A stretch of 64,000 nucleotides of DNA from positions 62,001 to 126,000 of the forward strand of contig NZ_SSBK01000012.1 of NCBI RefSeq assembly GCF_004795035.1. Direction: 5' to 3'. Under the pieces are notes generated by a model that searched no databases, was not told the DNA's origin, and saw only the letters and a program-made list of their open reading frames with translations. Below, piece after piece: positions 9,981 to 18,529 of this stretch. Both the position numbers and the translations under genes were made by a program. This DNA comes from Streptomyces sp. A0958. Its GTDB lineage: Bacteria > Actinomycetota > Actinomycetes > Streptomycetales > Streptomycetaceae. Numbering within the stretch: the stretch's first letter is position 1; each line of letters starts with the position of its first letter.

Positions 9981-11594
9981 ATGACCACCCTGCAGAGCGT
10001 CCCCGCCCTCGGGACGCATCCGGCCTCCGGCTCCCTCCCGAGCCGTGCCGAGACCCGGGAGCAGCTCTCCAAGGCGACGTACGACCTCCTGGTGATCGGC
10101 GGCGGCATTCTGGGCATCTCCACCGCCTGGCACGCCGCGCAGTCCGGGCTGCGGGTGGCCCTGGTGGACGCCGGCGACTTCGCCGGCGCCACCTCCTCCG
10201 CCTCCTCCAAGCTGCTCCACGGCGGTCTGCGCTACCTCCAGACCGGCGCGGTGAAGCTGGTGGCGGAGAACCACTTCGAGCGCCGTGCGGTCTCCCGCCA
10301 GGTGGCCCCGCACCTGGCCAATCCGCTCACCTTCTACCTGCCGGTCTACAAGGGCGGGCCGCACGGCGCGGCGAAGCTCGGCGCCGGCGTGTTCGCGTAC
10401 TCGGCGCTGTCCGCCTTCGGTGACGGCGTCGGCCATGTGATCAGCCCGGCGCGGGCGCAGCGCGATGTGCCGGAGCTGCGTACGGAGAACCTGAAGGCCG
10501 TCGCGGTCTACGGCGACGACCAGATGAACGACGCCCGGATGGCGCTGATGACGGTCCGCGCGGCCGTCGACGCGGGCGCGGTGGTGCTCAACCACGCGAA
10601 GGTCACCGGGCTGCGGTTCACCCGGGGCCGGGTGGTGGGCGCGGAGCTGCGGGACGGCATGGACGGTACGGAGTTCGGGGTGAACGCCCGGCTGGTGCTG
10701 AACGCGACCGGGCCGTGGGTGGACCACCTGCGCACGATGGAGGACCCGAACGCGGCCCCCTCCATACGCCTGTCCAAGGGCGCCCACCTGGTGCTCAAGC
10801 GCACCCGCCCGTGGAAGGCGGCGCTGGCCACGCCGATCGACAAGTACCGCATCACGTTCGCCCTGCCGTGGGAGGACATGCTGCTGCTCGGCACGACGGA
10901 CGAGGAGTACGAGGGCGATCCGGCCGAGGTCGCGGTGACCGAGAAGGACACCGCGCAGATCCTGGACGAGGCGGCGTTCTCGGTGCGCGACCAGCAGTTG
11001 TCGCGGGATCTGATCACGTACTCCTTCGCGGGGCTGCGGGTGCTGCCGGGCGGGCCCGGTGACACCTCCAAGGCCAAGCGCGAGACGGTCGTCACGGAGG
11101 GCCGGGGCGGGATGCTGTCGGTGGCCGGCGGCAAGTGGACGACGTTCCGGCACATCGGCCGTACGGTGATGAACAAGCTGGCCGCGCTCCCCGGGCAGCC
11201 GCTCGGCGAGGACATGGAGCCGATGGCCCGGCTTCCGAGGAAGCTGCCGCTGCCGGGGATCGCCAACCCGAACGCGGTGGCGCACCGGCTGCTGGTGGAC
11301 GGCGGTACGCCGGGCCCCCGGATGGCCGCCGACACGGCACGGCACCTGGCCACGCACTACGGTTCGCTGTCCTTCGACATCGCCCGCCTGGCCAACGAGA
11401 ACCCGGCGCTCGCGGAGCGCGTCCACCCGGACGCCCCGGAGATCTGGGCGCAGGTCGCCTACGCGCGGGACCACGAGTGGGCCGAGACGGCGGACGACGT
11501 GCTGCGGCGGCGGACGACGCTGACGATCCGAGGTCTGGCGACGGACGAGATCAGGGCCGGTGTGGAGTCGGTGCTCGGCGAGCGGCGCGGCTGA
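9981..11594 (+). CDS. glpD: Aerobic glycerol-3-phosphate dehydrogenase (FAD)
   Basis: This 537-residue membrane-associated flavoenzyme oxidises glycerol-3-phosphate to dihydroxyacetone phosphate and passes electrons to the quinone pool. The FAD Rossmann motif LLVIGGGILGISTAWHA lies at about residues 35-51, followed by SSASSKLLHGGLRYL, the GlpD substrate/FAD signature. The C-terminal DAO_C domain includes RRTTLTIRGLATDE. The start is the ATG at 9981, five bases after glpK. It closes the operon; no further gyl gene follows before the unrelated sugar regulator. Confidence 0.95.
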   Translation: MTTLQSVPALGTHPASGSLPSRAETREQLSKATYDLLVIGGGILGISTAWHAAQSGLRVALVDAGDFAGATSSASSKLLHGGLRYLQTGAVKLVAENHFERRAVSRQVAPHLANPLTFYLPVYKGGPHGAAKLGAGVFAYSALSAFGDGVGHVISPARAQRDVPELRTENLKAVAVYGDDQMNDARMALMTVRAAVDAGAVVLNHAKVTGLRFTRGRVVGAELRDGMDGTEFGVNARLVLNATGPWVDHLRTMEDPNAAPSIRLSKGAHLVLKRTRPWKAALATPIDKYRITFALPWEDMLLLGTTDEEYEGDPAEVAVTEKDTAQILDEAAFSVRDQQLSRDLITYSFAGLRVLPGGPGDTSKAKRETVVTEGRGGMLSVAGGKWTTFRHIGRTVMNKLAALPGQPLGEDMEPMARLPRKLPLPGIANPNAVAHRLLVDGGTPGPRMAADTARHLATHYGSLSFDIARLANENPALAERVHPDAPEIWAQVAYARDHEWAETADDVLRRRTTLTIRGLATDEIRAGVESVLGERRG

Positions 11595-11663
11595 GACCCG
11601 GGCGGGGCGGGCCGGGCGGCCCGTGAGTTGGTCAGAAGGTCGTACCGGGCCTCGTCGGGGACG

Positions 11664-11688
11664 CATAATAGGGCGATACATCGGATGT
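11664..11688 (+). promoter_or_regulatory. Promoter and GntR-type operator of the fuconate-operon regulator
   Basis: CATAAT (11664-11669) is a near-consensus -10 element; no good -35 was seen. ACATCGGATGT (11678-11688) is a perfect 11-bp palindrome around a central G, just downstream of the expected start of transcription. The extended form ATACATCGGATG reappears on the minus strand at 18314-18325 in front of the fuconate dehydratase operon. Self-repression by the adjacent GntR protein is the simplest reading. Confidence 0.6.
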
Positions 11689-11701
11689 CTGGAGGTCGCC
11701 C

Positions 11702-12373
11702 ATGGCTGTCACCGACGAGGCCATCGAGAAGATCAAGGGAATGATCGTCTCGGGTGCGCTACGGCCCGGCGATCGTCTCCCCAAGGAGAGCGAGCTCGCC
11801 TCGGAGCTGGGCCTGTCCCGCAACTCGCTGCGGGAGGCGGTGCGCGCCCTGTCGCTGATCCGCATTCTCGACGTGCGCCAGGGCGACGGCACGTACGTCA
11901 CCAGCCTCGATCCTCAGCTGCTCCTTGAGGCGCTGAGCTTCGTGGTGGACTTCCACCGCGACGACACGGTGCTGGAGTTCCTGGCGGTGCGCCGGATTCT
12001 GGAGCCGGCCGCGACGGCGATGGCGGCGAGCCGGATCAGTGAGGAGCAGTTGGACGCGCTCGACGCCCAACTGGACGCGCTGGGCGAGCGCCCGTCGGTG
12101 GAGGAGCTGGTGGCCTGCGACCTGGACTTCCACCGGGGCATCGTCCAGTCGTCCGGCAACTCGGTGCTCTGCTCGCTGCTGGACGGCCTCTCGGGGCCGA
12201 CGACGCGGGCGCGGGTGTGGCGCGGGCTGACCCAGCAGGACGCGGTGAGCCGGACGCTGCATGAGCACCGGGCGATCGTGTCGGCGTTGCGGGACCGGGA
12301 CGCGGAGGCTGCGCGGGCCTGGGCGACGGTGCATGTGGCGAGCGTGGAGCAGTGGTTGCGGTCGACGTTGTAG
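11702..12373 (+). CDS. GntR family (FadR/FCD subfamily) transcriptional regulator
   Basis: This 223-residue regulator has an N-terminal winged helix (about 1-68: VSGALRPGDRLPKESELASE, then LGLSRNSLREAVRAL, wing GDGTYV) and an FCD ligand-binding domain. The domain's metal-site residues appear in DLDFHRGI and in the LHEHRAIVSAL helix. The FCD fold usually senses carboxylates or sugar acids. It ends 18 bases before a shared terminator, convergent with the fuconate/ABC operon. The operator-like palindromes at both promoters make it the likely repressor of that operon. The start is the ATG at 11702 behind GGAGG. Confidence 0.88.
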   Translation: MAVTDEAIEKIKGMIVSGALRPGDRLPKESELASELGLSRNSLREAVRALSLIRILDVRQGDGTYVTSLDPQLLLEALSFVVDFHRDDTVLEFLAVRRILEPAATAMAASRISEEQLDALDAQLDALGERPSVEELVACDLDFHRGIVQSSGNSVLCSLLDGLSGPTTRARVWRGLTQQDAVSRTLHEHRAIVSALRDRDAEAARAWATVHVASVEQWLRSTL

Positions 12374-12383
12374 CGGCGACCGC

Positions 12384-12423
12384 GGGAAGGGGCGGGTGGG
12401 ATTTCTCCCACCCGCCCCTTCCC
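12384..12423. terminator. Strong bidirectional terminator hairpin
   Basis: An 18-bp perfect stem (12384-12401 with 12406-12423) closes on a TTTC loop. It stands between the convergent GntR regulator and the ABC permease and can stop transcription from both sides. Confidence 0.85.
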
Positions 12424-12446
12424 GTGACCGGGGCTCCTCCCCCGGA

Positions 12447-12476
12447 CCCCGGTCCTCGAACGCCGGACGGGCCGGG
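12447..12476. repeat. Degenerate copy of the Streptomyces intergenic repeat
   Basis: The stretch around GTCCTCGAACGCCGGACGGG resembles the units at 63185-63300 (GTCCTCAATCGCCGGACGGG). Such short elements recur in Streptomyces intergenic DNA. No function is evident. Confidence 0.5.
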
Positions 12477-12488
12477 TGTTCCCCGTCC

Positions 12489-13538
12489 TCAGTCCTGCTT
12501 CTCGCCGCTCGCGAAGCGGGAGATGACCAGGGCGACGATGATGATCGCGCCGTTGAGGAACTGGTTCCACAGGGCCGGGACACCGCCGAGGGTCATCACG
12601 TTGACGACCAGCTGGAGCGTCAGTACGCCGGTCAGGGCGCCGAACAGCGTGCCCCGGCCGCCCTTGAGGCTGATGCCGCCGATCACGGCCGCGGCGAACA
12701 CCTGGAAGATCCAGCCGTCGCCCTGGGTCGCGGCGACCGCCCCGTAGTGGCCGGTGTAGAGGATGCCGGCGAAGGCCGCCAGCAGGCCGCCGATGGCGAG
12801 CACGATCCAGGTGACGCGGTCGACGCGGATGCCCGCGGCGCGGGCCGCTTCCGGGTTGCCGCCGATCGCGTACAGCGAGCGTCCGTGGCGCAGCCAGGCG
12901 AGCGCCGCGCCGCCGACGGCGAAGAGGACGAGGCAGATCCAGACCGCGGCCGGGGCCCCGAACCACTCGCTCTTGCCGAGGTAGCGGAAGGACTCCGGGA
13001 CGTCGGTGATGGACTTGCCCTCGGTGATGCCGATGTGGAGTCCGCGCAGCATGGTGAGCATGCCGAGCGTGGCGATGAAGCCGTTGACCCGGAGCTTCAG
13101 CATCAGGAAGCCGTTGACCGCGCCGATGGCGAGGCCGACCAGCAGGCAGAGCGGGATCGCCGACCAGGCGGGGAGCAGTCCGAGGCCGGCGAACCGGCCG
13201 CCCTCGGGTGGCAGCACCAGCCACATCGCGACGACGGGCGCGATGCCGATCGTCGACTCCAGTGAGAGGTCCATCCGGCCGCAGATGAGGATCAGCGCCT
13301 GGCCGAGGACCAGGAGGCTCAGCTCGGAGGACTGCTGGACGACGCTGATCAGGTTGTCCGAGGTGAGGAACACCGGCGAGACGATGAAGCCGATCAGCAT
13401 CAGCACCAGGATCACCGGCACCAGCGAGAAGTCGCTCCACCGGATCAGCTTGAGCCTGTTCAGCGGGCTGCCGCCGTCGTCGCCCTTCGGGGCCGTGTCG
13501 AAGTCGTCGGCCGTGGACGGCCGTACCGTGCCGGTCAT
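12489..13538 (-). CDS. Sugar ABC transporter permease (RbsC type)
   Basis: This 349-residue integral membrane permease of the ribose/xylose-type (CUT2) family has a charged N-terminal tail and about eight to ten membrane helices. Family segments include LGMLTMLRGLHIGITEG and the cytoplasmic coupling-loop sequence IGGNPEAARAAGI. It forms the membrane pore for the upstream ATPase and binding protein. Its ATG (13538) overlaps the ATPase stop in ATGA, so the two are translationally coupled. It is the last gene of the five-gene operon running from 18272 down to 12489. The substrate is inferred to be L-fucose or a related deoxy-sugar or sugar acid, from the neighbouring dehydratase. Confidence 0.9.
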   Translation of the reverse strand: MTGTVRPSTADDFDTAPKGDDGGSPLNRLKLIRWSDFSLVPVILVLMLIGFIVSPVFLTSDNLISVVQQSSELSLLVLGQALILICGRMDLSLESTIGIAPVVAMWLVLPPEGGRFAGLGLLPAWSAIPLCLLVGLAIGAVNGFLMLKLRVNGFIATLGMLTMLRGLHIGITEGKSITDVPESFRYLGKSEWFGAPAAVWICLVLFAVGGAALAWLRHGRSLYAIGGNPEAARAAGIRVDRVTWIVLAIGGLLAAFAGILYTGHYGAVAATQGDGWIFQVFAAAVIGGISLKGGRGTLFGALTGVLTLQLVVNVMTLGGVPALWNQFLNGAIIIVALVISRFASGEKQD

Positions 13539-15052
13539 TCCCTTTCCCCCACACCTTCCATGGCGGCGACGAGTTCCCCGTCGGTCCACCCGCTGTCGAA
13601 CGTTGCGACGACCCGCCCGTGGAACAGGGCGAGGACCCGGTCGCAGACCCGCAGGTCGTCCAGCTCGTCCGAGACGACGACCGCGGCGTTGCCCGCGTCG
13701 GCGACCCGGCGTACGACTCCGAGGAGCGAGTCCTTGGACTTGACGTCCACGCCCGCGGTGGGCCGGACCGCCACCAGGACGCTGGGTTCACGGGCCAGCG
13801 CGCGGGCCACCACGACCTTCTGCTGGTTGCCGCCGGAGAGCCCGGAGACGGGCTGCTCGGGCCCCTGGGTCTTGATGTCGAGCGAGTCGATCATGGACCG
13901 GGCGAACTCCCTGGTGCGGGAGGGCAGGACGGTCCCCCACGGGCCGAGCTGGTCGGTGACCGTGAGGGTGGCGTTCTCCGCGACGCTGCGTTCCAGGACG
14001 AGGCCCTGGTCGTGCCGGTCCTCGGGGATGTAGCCGATCCCGGCGGCCAGGGCGTGCGGCACGCTGCCCGTCCGCACGGCCCGGCCGCGCACCCGGACCG
14101 TGCCGCCGCCCGCCTTGCGCATGCCGGCGAGCACTTCACCGACCGCGGTGTTGCCGCTGGCCGCGGAGCCGGCGAGGCCGAGCACCTCGCCGGGGCGCAC
14201 CTGGAGGTCCAGGGGCTCGAACCGGCCGGGGAGTGCGAGCTGTTCGGTGCTCAGGACGGGTTGGGCCGACGGGTCGGGCGGGGTGTCACCGGCCGCGTGC
14301 CAGGCGGTCGCGCCGGCGGCCTTCTCACCGGTCATCGCCGCGACCAGGTCCTCCTTGGTGACGTCGGCGACGGGGGCGGTCAGGACGTGGCGGGCGTCGC
14401 GGTAGACGGTGACCGCGGTGCACAGCTCGTACACCTCCTGGAGGTGGTGGGAGATGAAGAGGAACGCCACGCCCCGGCTCTGGAGTTCGCGGAGCTTGTC
14501 GAAGAGGCGGGCGATGCCCCGGGCGTCGAGCTGGGCGGTCGGCTCGTCCAGGATGATCAGCCGTGCGCCGAAGGACAGCGCGCGGGCGATCTCCACGAAC
14601 TGCCGCTGCTCGACGGCGAGGTCGCGTGCCCGGGTGTTCGGGTCGACCTGGACGCCGTACGCGGCGAGAAGCTGCTCGGCGCGCTTGCGGAGCCTGCCCC
14701 AGCTGATCCAGCGGGCGTGGTCGTCGAACCGGTTGAGGAAGAGGTTCTCGGCGACGGTCAGGTCGGGAACGACCATGGACTTCTGGTAGACGCAGGCGAC
14801 CTTGGACTGCCAGGCCGTGGTGTCCCCGAAGGCAGGCGCGGGCTCCCCGCCGAAGGTGACCGTGCCCGCGTCCGCCTTGTGGAGCCCCGTCAGGACGCTG
14901 ACCAGCGTGGACTTGCCGGCGCCGTTGCGGCCGACGAGCGCGTGCGACTCGCCGGGCCGCACGGTCAGCTTCACCCCGTCCAGGGCCACGGTCGGTCCGA
15001 AGCGTTTGACGACGCCTTCCGCCCGTACGGCGGGTGGTGCTGCCTGGTCCAT
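13535..15052 (-). CDS. Sugar ABC transporter ATP-binding protein, two nucleotide-binding domains
   Basis: This 505-residue RbsA/XylG-type protein has two fused ATPase domains. Domain 1 has a full Walker A (GRNGAGKST, K47) and Walker B (LIILDEPTAQLD), with LAVEQRQ in place of LSGGQ. Domain 2 (from about residue 250) keeps LSGGNQQK, but its P-loop region reads GLAGSAASGNTA with no lysine. Its Walker B region reads LVAVRPTAGVDV, without the usual catalytic Asp-Glu. One ATP site is therefore degenerate, a known trend in this family that is pronounced here. The start at 15052 lies two bases after the binding-protein stop; the end overlaps the permease start. Confidence 0.92.
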   Translation of the reverse strand: MDQAAPPAVRAEGVVKRFGPTVALDGVKLTVRPGESHALVGRNGAGKSTLVSVLTGLHKADAGTVTFGGEPAPAFGDTTAWQSKVACVYQKSMVVPDLTVAENLFLNRFDDHARWISWGRLRKRAEQLLAAYGVQVDPNTRARDLAVEQRQFVEIARALSFGARLIILDEPTAQLDARGIARLFDKLRELQSRGVAFLFISHHLQEVYELCTAVTVYRDARHVLTAPVADVTKEDLVAAMTGEKAAGATAWHAAGDTPPDPSAQPVLSTEQLALPGRFEPLDLQVRPGEVLGLAGSAASGNTAVGEVLAGMRKAGGGTVRVRGRAVRTGSVPHALAAGIGYIPEDRHDQGLVLERSVAENATLTVTDQLGPWGTVLPSRTREFARSMIDSLDIKTQGPEQPVSGLSGGNQQKVVVARALAREPSVLVAVRPTAGVDVKSKDSLLGVVRRVADAGNAAVVVSDELDDLRVCDRVLALFHGRVVATFDSGWTDGELVAAMEGVGERE

Positions 15053-15054
15053 GG

Positions 15055-16095
15055 CTAGCTCTTCTTCTCCAGCTGGTTGGCCCACAGCTTCGGGTCGTCG
15101 ACGTTGTCCTTGGTCACCAGGGGTGCGGGGAGCTGGTCCTCGTAGCCGTTCGGGATCTTGATGATGGTGGAGTCGTGGTCGGTCGGCCCCTCCTCGAAGG
15201 TCTTCCCGTCCAGGGCCGCCTTCGCGTAGTACAGCGCGTACTTCGCGTACAGGTCGGCGGGCTGGGAGATCGTCGCGTCGATCTTTCCGGCCTTGATGGC
15301 GTCGAACTCCTCGGGGATGCCGTCGTTGGAGATGATGGTGATGTGGCCGGGCGAACCGGCGGGCTTCAGCAGCTTCTTCTGCTCCAGGAGCGCGAGGGTG
15401 GGCTGTAGGAAGACGCCGCCGGCCTGCATGTAGATGCCGTTGATGTCGGGGTGGGCGGCCAGCGTCGACTGGAGCTTGGCGGAGGCGACGTCGCCCTTCC
15501 AGTCGGTGGCCAGCTCGAACACCTTGATGCCGGGGAAGTCCTTGTCCATGCACGCCTTGAAGGCCTCGGAGCGGTCCCGGCCGTTGATGGAGGACAGGTC
15601 GCCCTGGAACTCGACGACCTTGCCCTTGCCCTTCAGCTGCTCGCCGAGGTACTTGCAGGCGTTCGTCCCGTACGCCTTGTTGTCGGCGCGGACCACCATG
15701 TAGATGTCGCCCTTGTCCGGGCGGGTGTCGACGCTGATGACGGGGATCTTCTTCTCGTTGAGCGTGTTGAGCGACTCGGCTATCGCGCCGGTGTCCTGCG
15801 GGGCCATCACCACGGCCTTGGCGCCCTGGTCGGTGAAGGTCTGCACGTTGGCGACGAGCTTGCCGATGTCGTTCTGCGAGTTGGTCAGCGGGAGCGCGGA
15901 GACCTCGCCGTCCTTGACGCCCTTCTTGATGTAGTTCTGGTAGGAGTTCCAGAAGTCGCTGTCGCTGCGCGGCAGGTCGATGCCGACCTTGCCGCCGCCC
16001 GCGCCGCTGTCCGACGATTCGCGGTTGCAGCCCGCGAGGGCGGTGACGGCCAGCAGTACGGCACAGGCGGCCGCACTCGTCGTACGCACTCTCAT
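15055..16095 (-). CDS. Sugar ABC transporter substrate-binding lipoprotein
   Basis: This 346-residue periplasmic-binding-protein type 1 (RbsB-like) lipoprotein has a signal peptide ending in TALAGC with lipidated C23, so it is membrane-anchored outside the cell. The mature part begins with a Ser/Gly linker and then GKVGIDLPRSDSDFWNSYQN, the usual first strand and ligand loop. The DTRPDKGDIYMVV and ISNDGIPEEFDAIKAG segments are typical of the hinge and second lobe. It delivers its ligand to the adjacent ATPase/permease pair; the ligand is probably L-fucose or a related sugar, by context only. The start is the ATG at 16095. Confidence 0.9.
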   Translation of the reverse strand: MRVRTTSAAACAVLLAVTALAGCNRESSDSGAGGGKVGIDLPRSDSDFWNSYQNYIKKGVKDGEVSALPLTNSQNDIGKLVANVQTFTDQGAKAVVMAPQDTGAIAESLNTLNEKKIPVISVDTRPDKGDIYMVVRADNKAYGTNACKYLGEQLKGKGKVVEFQGDLSSINGRDRSEAFKACMDKDFPGIKVFELATDWKGDVASAKLQSTLAAHPDINGIYMQAGGVFLQPTLALLEQKKLLKPAGSPGHITIISNDGIPEEFDAIKAGKIDATISQPADLYAKYALYYAKAALDGKTFEEGPTDHDSTIIKIPNGYEDQLPAPLVTKDNVDDPKLWANQLEKKS

Positions 16096-16158
16096 TGGTG
16101 TCCCGTTCCTTGGTGAGGTCGCGGCTCGGAGCCCGGATGGCATTGCGGCGGTGCGGGT

Positions 16159-16938
16159 TCAGCTGTCGGCGGGGCGCAGGCGCAGGCCCTGCATCCCGCC
16201 GTCGACGGCCAGTGCGGTGCCCGTCACGGAGGCCGCGGCGGGACTGGCGAGGTAGAGGACCGCGGCGGCCACCTCGTCGGCCGAGACCAGCCGGCCCAGC
16301 GGCTGGCGGGCTTCGAGGGCCGCGCGTTCGGCGGCCGGGTCGTCGGCCTGGTCCAGCAGCCGGCCGACCCAGGGGGTGTCGGCGGTGCCCGGATTGACGC
16401 AGTTGACGCGGACGCCCTCGCGGACGTGGTCGGCGGCCATGGCGAGGGTGAGCGAGAGGACGGCGCCCTTGCTCGCGCTGTACAGGGCGCGCTGGGGCAG
16501 CCCGGCGGTCGCGGCGATCGAGCAGGTGTGGGTGATCGATACGGCGCCGGGGCGCTCGGCGGTGGCCCTGCGCAGGTGGGGCAGGGCGTGCCGGGCGGTG
16601 CGGACCATGCCGAGGACGTTGATGTCGAGGACCCGGGCCCACTCGTCGTCGTCGTTGTCCTCGACGGTGCCGATGGAGCCGATGCCCGCGTTGGAGACGA
16701 GGGTGTGCAGCGAGCCCATGACGGAGACGGCGCGGTCCACGCCGGCGCGCACGGCGGCGTCGTCGCGGAGGTCGGCCTCGATGGCGAGGGCGCCCCGGGG
16801 TGTGCCGGAGGTGTCCCGGTCGAGGACGGCGACCCGGGCGCCGCGCTCGATCAGCTGGGCCGTGACGGCGGCCCCGATGCCGGAGGCGCCGCCCGTCACC
16901 AGGGCGTTCATCCCCTCGAAATCGTGTGTGCCGGTCAT
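16159..16938 (-). CDS. SDR-family dehydrogenase, probably 2-keto-3-deoxy-L-fuconate dehydrogenase
   Basis: This 259-residue short-chain dehydrogenase has the cofactor motif TGGASGIG near residue 16, an acidic strand-2 end (VLDRD) that favours NAD, NNAG-type motif SNAG, catalytic serine in CSIAATAG, and the YSASK tyrosine-lysine pair. Its ATG overlaps the stop of the upstream L-fuconate dehydratase (ATGA). In the non-phosphorylative L-fucose pathway the dehydratase product, 2-keto-3-deoxy-L-fuconate, is next oxidised by an SDR. This is the obvious role, but an L-fucose dehydrogenase acting earlier in the pathway cannot be excluded. Confidence 0.8.
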   Translation of the reverse strand: MTGTHDFEGMNALVTGGASGIGAAVTAQLIERGARVAVLDRDTSGTPRGALAIEADLRDDAAVRAGVDRAVSVMGSLHTLVSNAGIGSIGTVEDNDDDEWARVLDINVLGMVRTARHALPHLRRATAERPGAVSITHTCSIAATAGLPQRALYSASKGAVLSLTLAMAADHVREGVRVNCVNPGTADTPWVGRLLDQADDPAAERAALEARQPLGRLVSADEVAAAVLYLASPAAASVTGTALAVDGGMQGLRLRPADS

Positions 16939-18272
16939 CGGCCCTCCTCCTTCTCGATGCGGCGGGCCTGCCAGACGGGCCCGTGCGGGTAGCTGTGTGC
17001 GGCGATCGACTCGGGGCGCATCCTGGCCGAGAAGCCCGGCGAGGACGGGGCGGTGTAGCGCCCGTTCTCGATGACGGTGGGGTCCACGAAGTGTTCGTGG
17101 AGGTGGTCGACGTACTCGATCACCCGGTCCTCCCAGGTGCCGGAGACGGCCACGTAGTCGAACATCGCGAGGTGCTGGACGAGTTCGCACAGGCCGACGC
17201 CGCCCGCGTGCGGGCAGACCGGGACGCCGTACTTGGCGGCGAGCAGCAGGATCGCCAGGTTCTCGTTGACGCCCGCGACGCGTGCGGCGTCGATCTGGAC
17301 GAAGTCGACGGCGCCGGCCTGGAGCAGCTGCTTGAACACGACGCGGTTGGCGACGTGTTCGCCGGTGGCGACCTTGACCGGCTGCCCGGCGCGCACGGCG
17401 GCGTGGCCGAGCACGTCGTCGGGGCTGGTCGGTTCCTCGATCCAGTGCGGGTCGTACGGGGCGAGTTCGGTCATCCACGCGACCGCGTCGGCGACGTCCC
17501 AGCGCTGGTTGGCGTCGACCGCGATCCGTATGCCGGGGCCGACGGCCTCGCGGGCGAGCGCCATCCGGCGGACGTCGTCGCCGACCTCGCCGCCGACCTT
17601 GAGCTTGATCTGGGTGAAGCCGTCGGCGACGGCCTGCTTGGCGAGCCGGACCAGCTTGTCGTCGGAGTAGCCCAGCCAGCCGGGCGAGGTGGTGTACGCG
17701 GGGTAGCCCTCGGCCCGCAGCCGGGCGGCGCGCTCGGCCCGTCCCGGTTCGGCGGCCCGCAGGATGGCCAGCGCCTCGTCGGGGGTGAGCGCGTCGGTGA
17801 GGTAGCGGAAGTCGACCAGGGAGACCAGCTCCTCGGGCGTCATCCCGGCCAGGAACTGCCAGACGGGTCTGCCCGCCTGTCTCGCCGCCAGGTCCCAGGC
17901 CGCGTTGATCACCGCGCCGGCCGCCATGTGCATGACGCCCTTCTCGGGCCCGAGCCACCGCAGTTGGGAGTCGTGCGTGAGGTCCCGGTACAGGGCGCCG
18001 AGGTCGGCCGCCGTACGGGGCACCGGGCGTCCGGTGACGTGCGGGCGCAGGGCCTCGATGGCTGCGGCCATCACCTCGTTGCCGCGCCCGATGGTGAAGC
18101 AGAAGCCATGACCCTCGACCGTGGCGCCGGTGTCGTCGGCGGCGTCGGTGCGCAGGACGACATAGGCGGCCGAGTAGTCGGGGTCGAGGTTCATGGCGTC
18201 CGAGCCGTCCAGTTGTTCCGAGGTCGGAAAACGGATGTCGTGCACCTCGAAATCCGTGACGGTCTGACTCAT
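16935..18272 (-). CDS. fucD: L-fuconate dehydratase (enolase superfamily)
   Basis: This 445-residue mandelate-racemase-subgroup dehydratase converts L-fuconate to 2-keto-3-deoxy-L-fuconate. The N-terminal signature [20 protein letters not shown] with [13 protein letters not shown] is characteristic of FucD and human ENOSF1. The active-site K-x-K is in IKLKVGGE, the metal ligands are D in VDANQRWD, E in [10 protein letters not shown] and E in TGEHVANRV, and the general histidine is in [11 protein letters not shown] chose the ATG at 18272 ([10 protein letters not shown]); an upstream in-frame ATG at 18296 would lie in the operator region. It is the first gene of the operon with the SDR and a sugar ABC importer. 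Confidence 0.9.
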   Translation of the reverse strand: MSQTVTDFEVHDIRFPTSEQLDGSDAMNLDPDYSAAYVVLRTDAADDTGATVEGHGFCFTIGRGNEVMAAAIEALRPHVTGRPVPRTAADLGALYRDLTHDSQLRWLGPEKGVMHMAAGAVINAAWDLAARQAGRPVWQFLAGMTPEELVSLVDFRYLTDALTPDEALAILRAAEPGRAERAARLRAEGYPAYTTSPGWLGYSDDKLVRLAKQAVADGFTQIKLKVGGEVGDDVRRMALAREAVGPGIRIAVDANQRWDVADAVAWMTELAPYDPHWIEEPTSPDDVLGHAAVRAGQPVKVATGEHVANRVVFKQLLQAGAVDFVQIDAARVAGVNENLAILLLAAKYGVPVCPHAGGVGLCELVQHLAMFDYVAVSGTWEDRVIEYVDHLHEHFVDPTVIENGRYTAPSSPGFSARMRPESIAAHSYPHGPVWQARRIEKEEGR

Positions 18273-18293
18273 GCGCGCCCCCAGGGGAAATAA

Positions 18294-18350
18294 CATCGGA
18301 CCTCTGTTCTGGTCATCCGATGTATAGCCGCCCGAGAGTCGGAAAGTCTA
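18294..18350 (-). promoter_or_regulatory. Promoter and GntR-type operators of the fuconate operon
   Basis: Read on the minus strand, TAGACT (18345-18350) and TATACA (18321-18326) form a -35/-10 pair with an 18-bp spacer. The -10 is overlapped by ATACATCGGATGA (18313-18325), which shares 12 bases with the operator at 11676-11687. A half-site, ACATCGGA, lies at 18293-18300. A third partial copy, TCGGATGTATC (18380-18390), lies nearer the divergent PAC2 gene. Repression by the GntR protein at 11702 is inferred. Confidence 0.6.
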
Positions 18351-18529
18351 GAGACTGACCCAAATTCGTGGCTCACAGCTCGGATGTATCGCGCACCCGA
18401 TGGGCCACCGAAGGCCTACGTGCGCCTCCAAGGCCCGGGTTCACCCGGCTGTGCAAGGGGTCTGCTGTGCGGGAGCCCGTAAGCCGTAAGGTTGTTCCGT
18501 ACGCAAGGGAACTTCGGAAGGAGGCCTGG

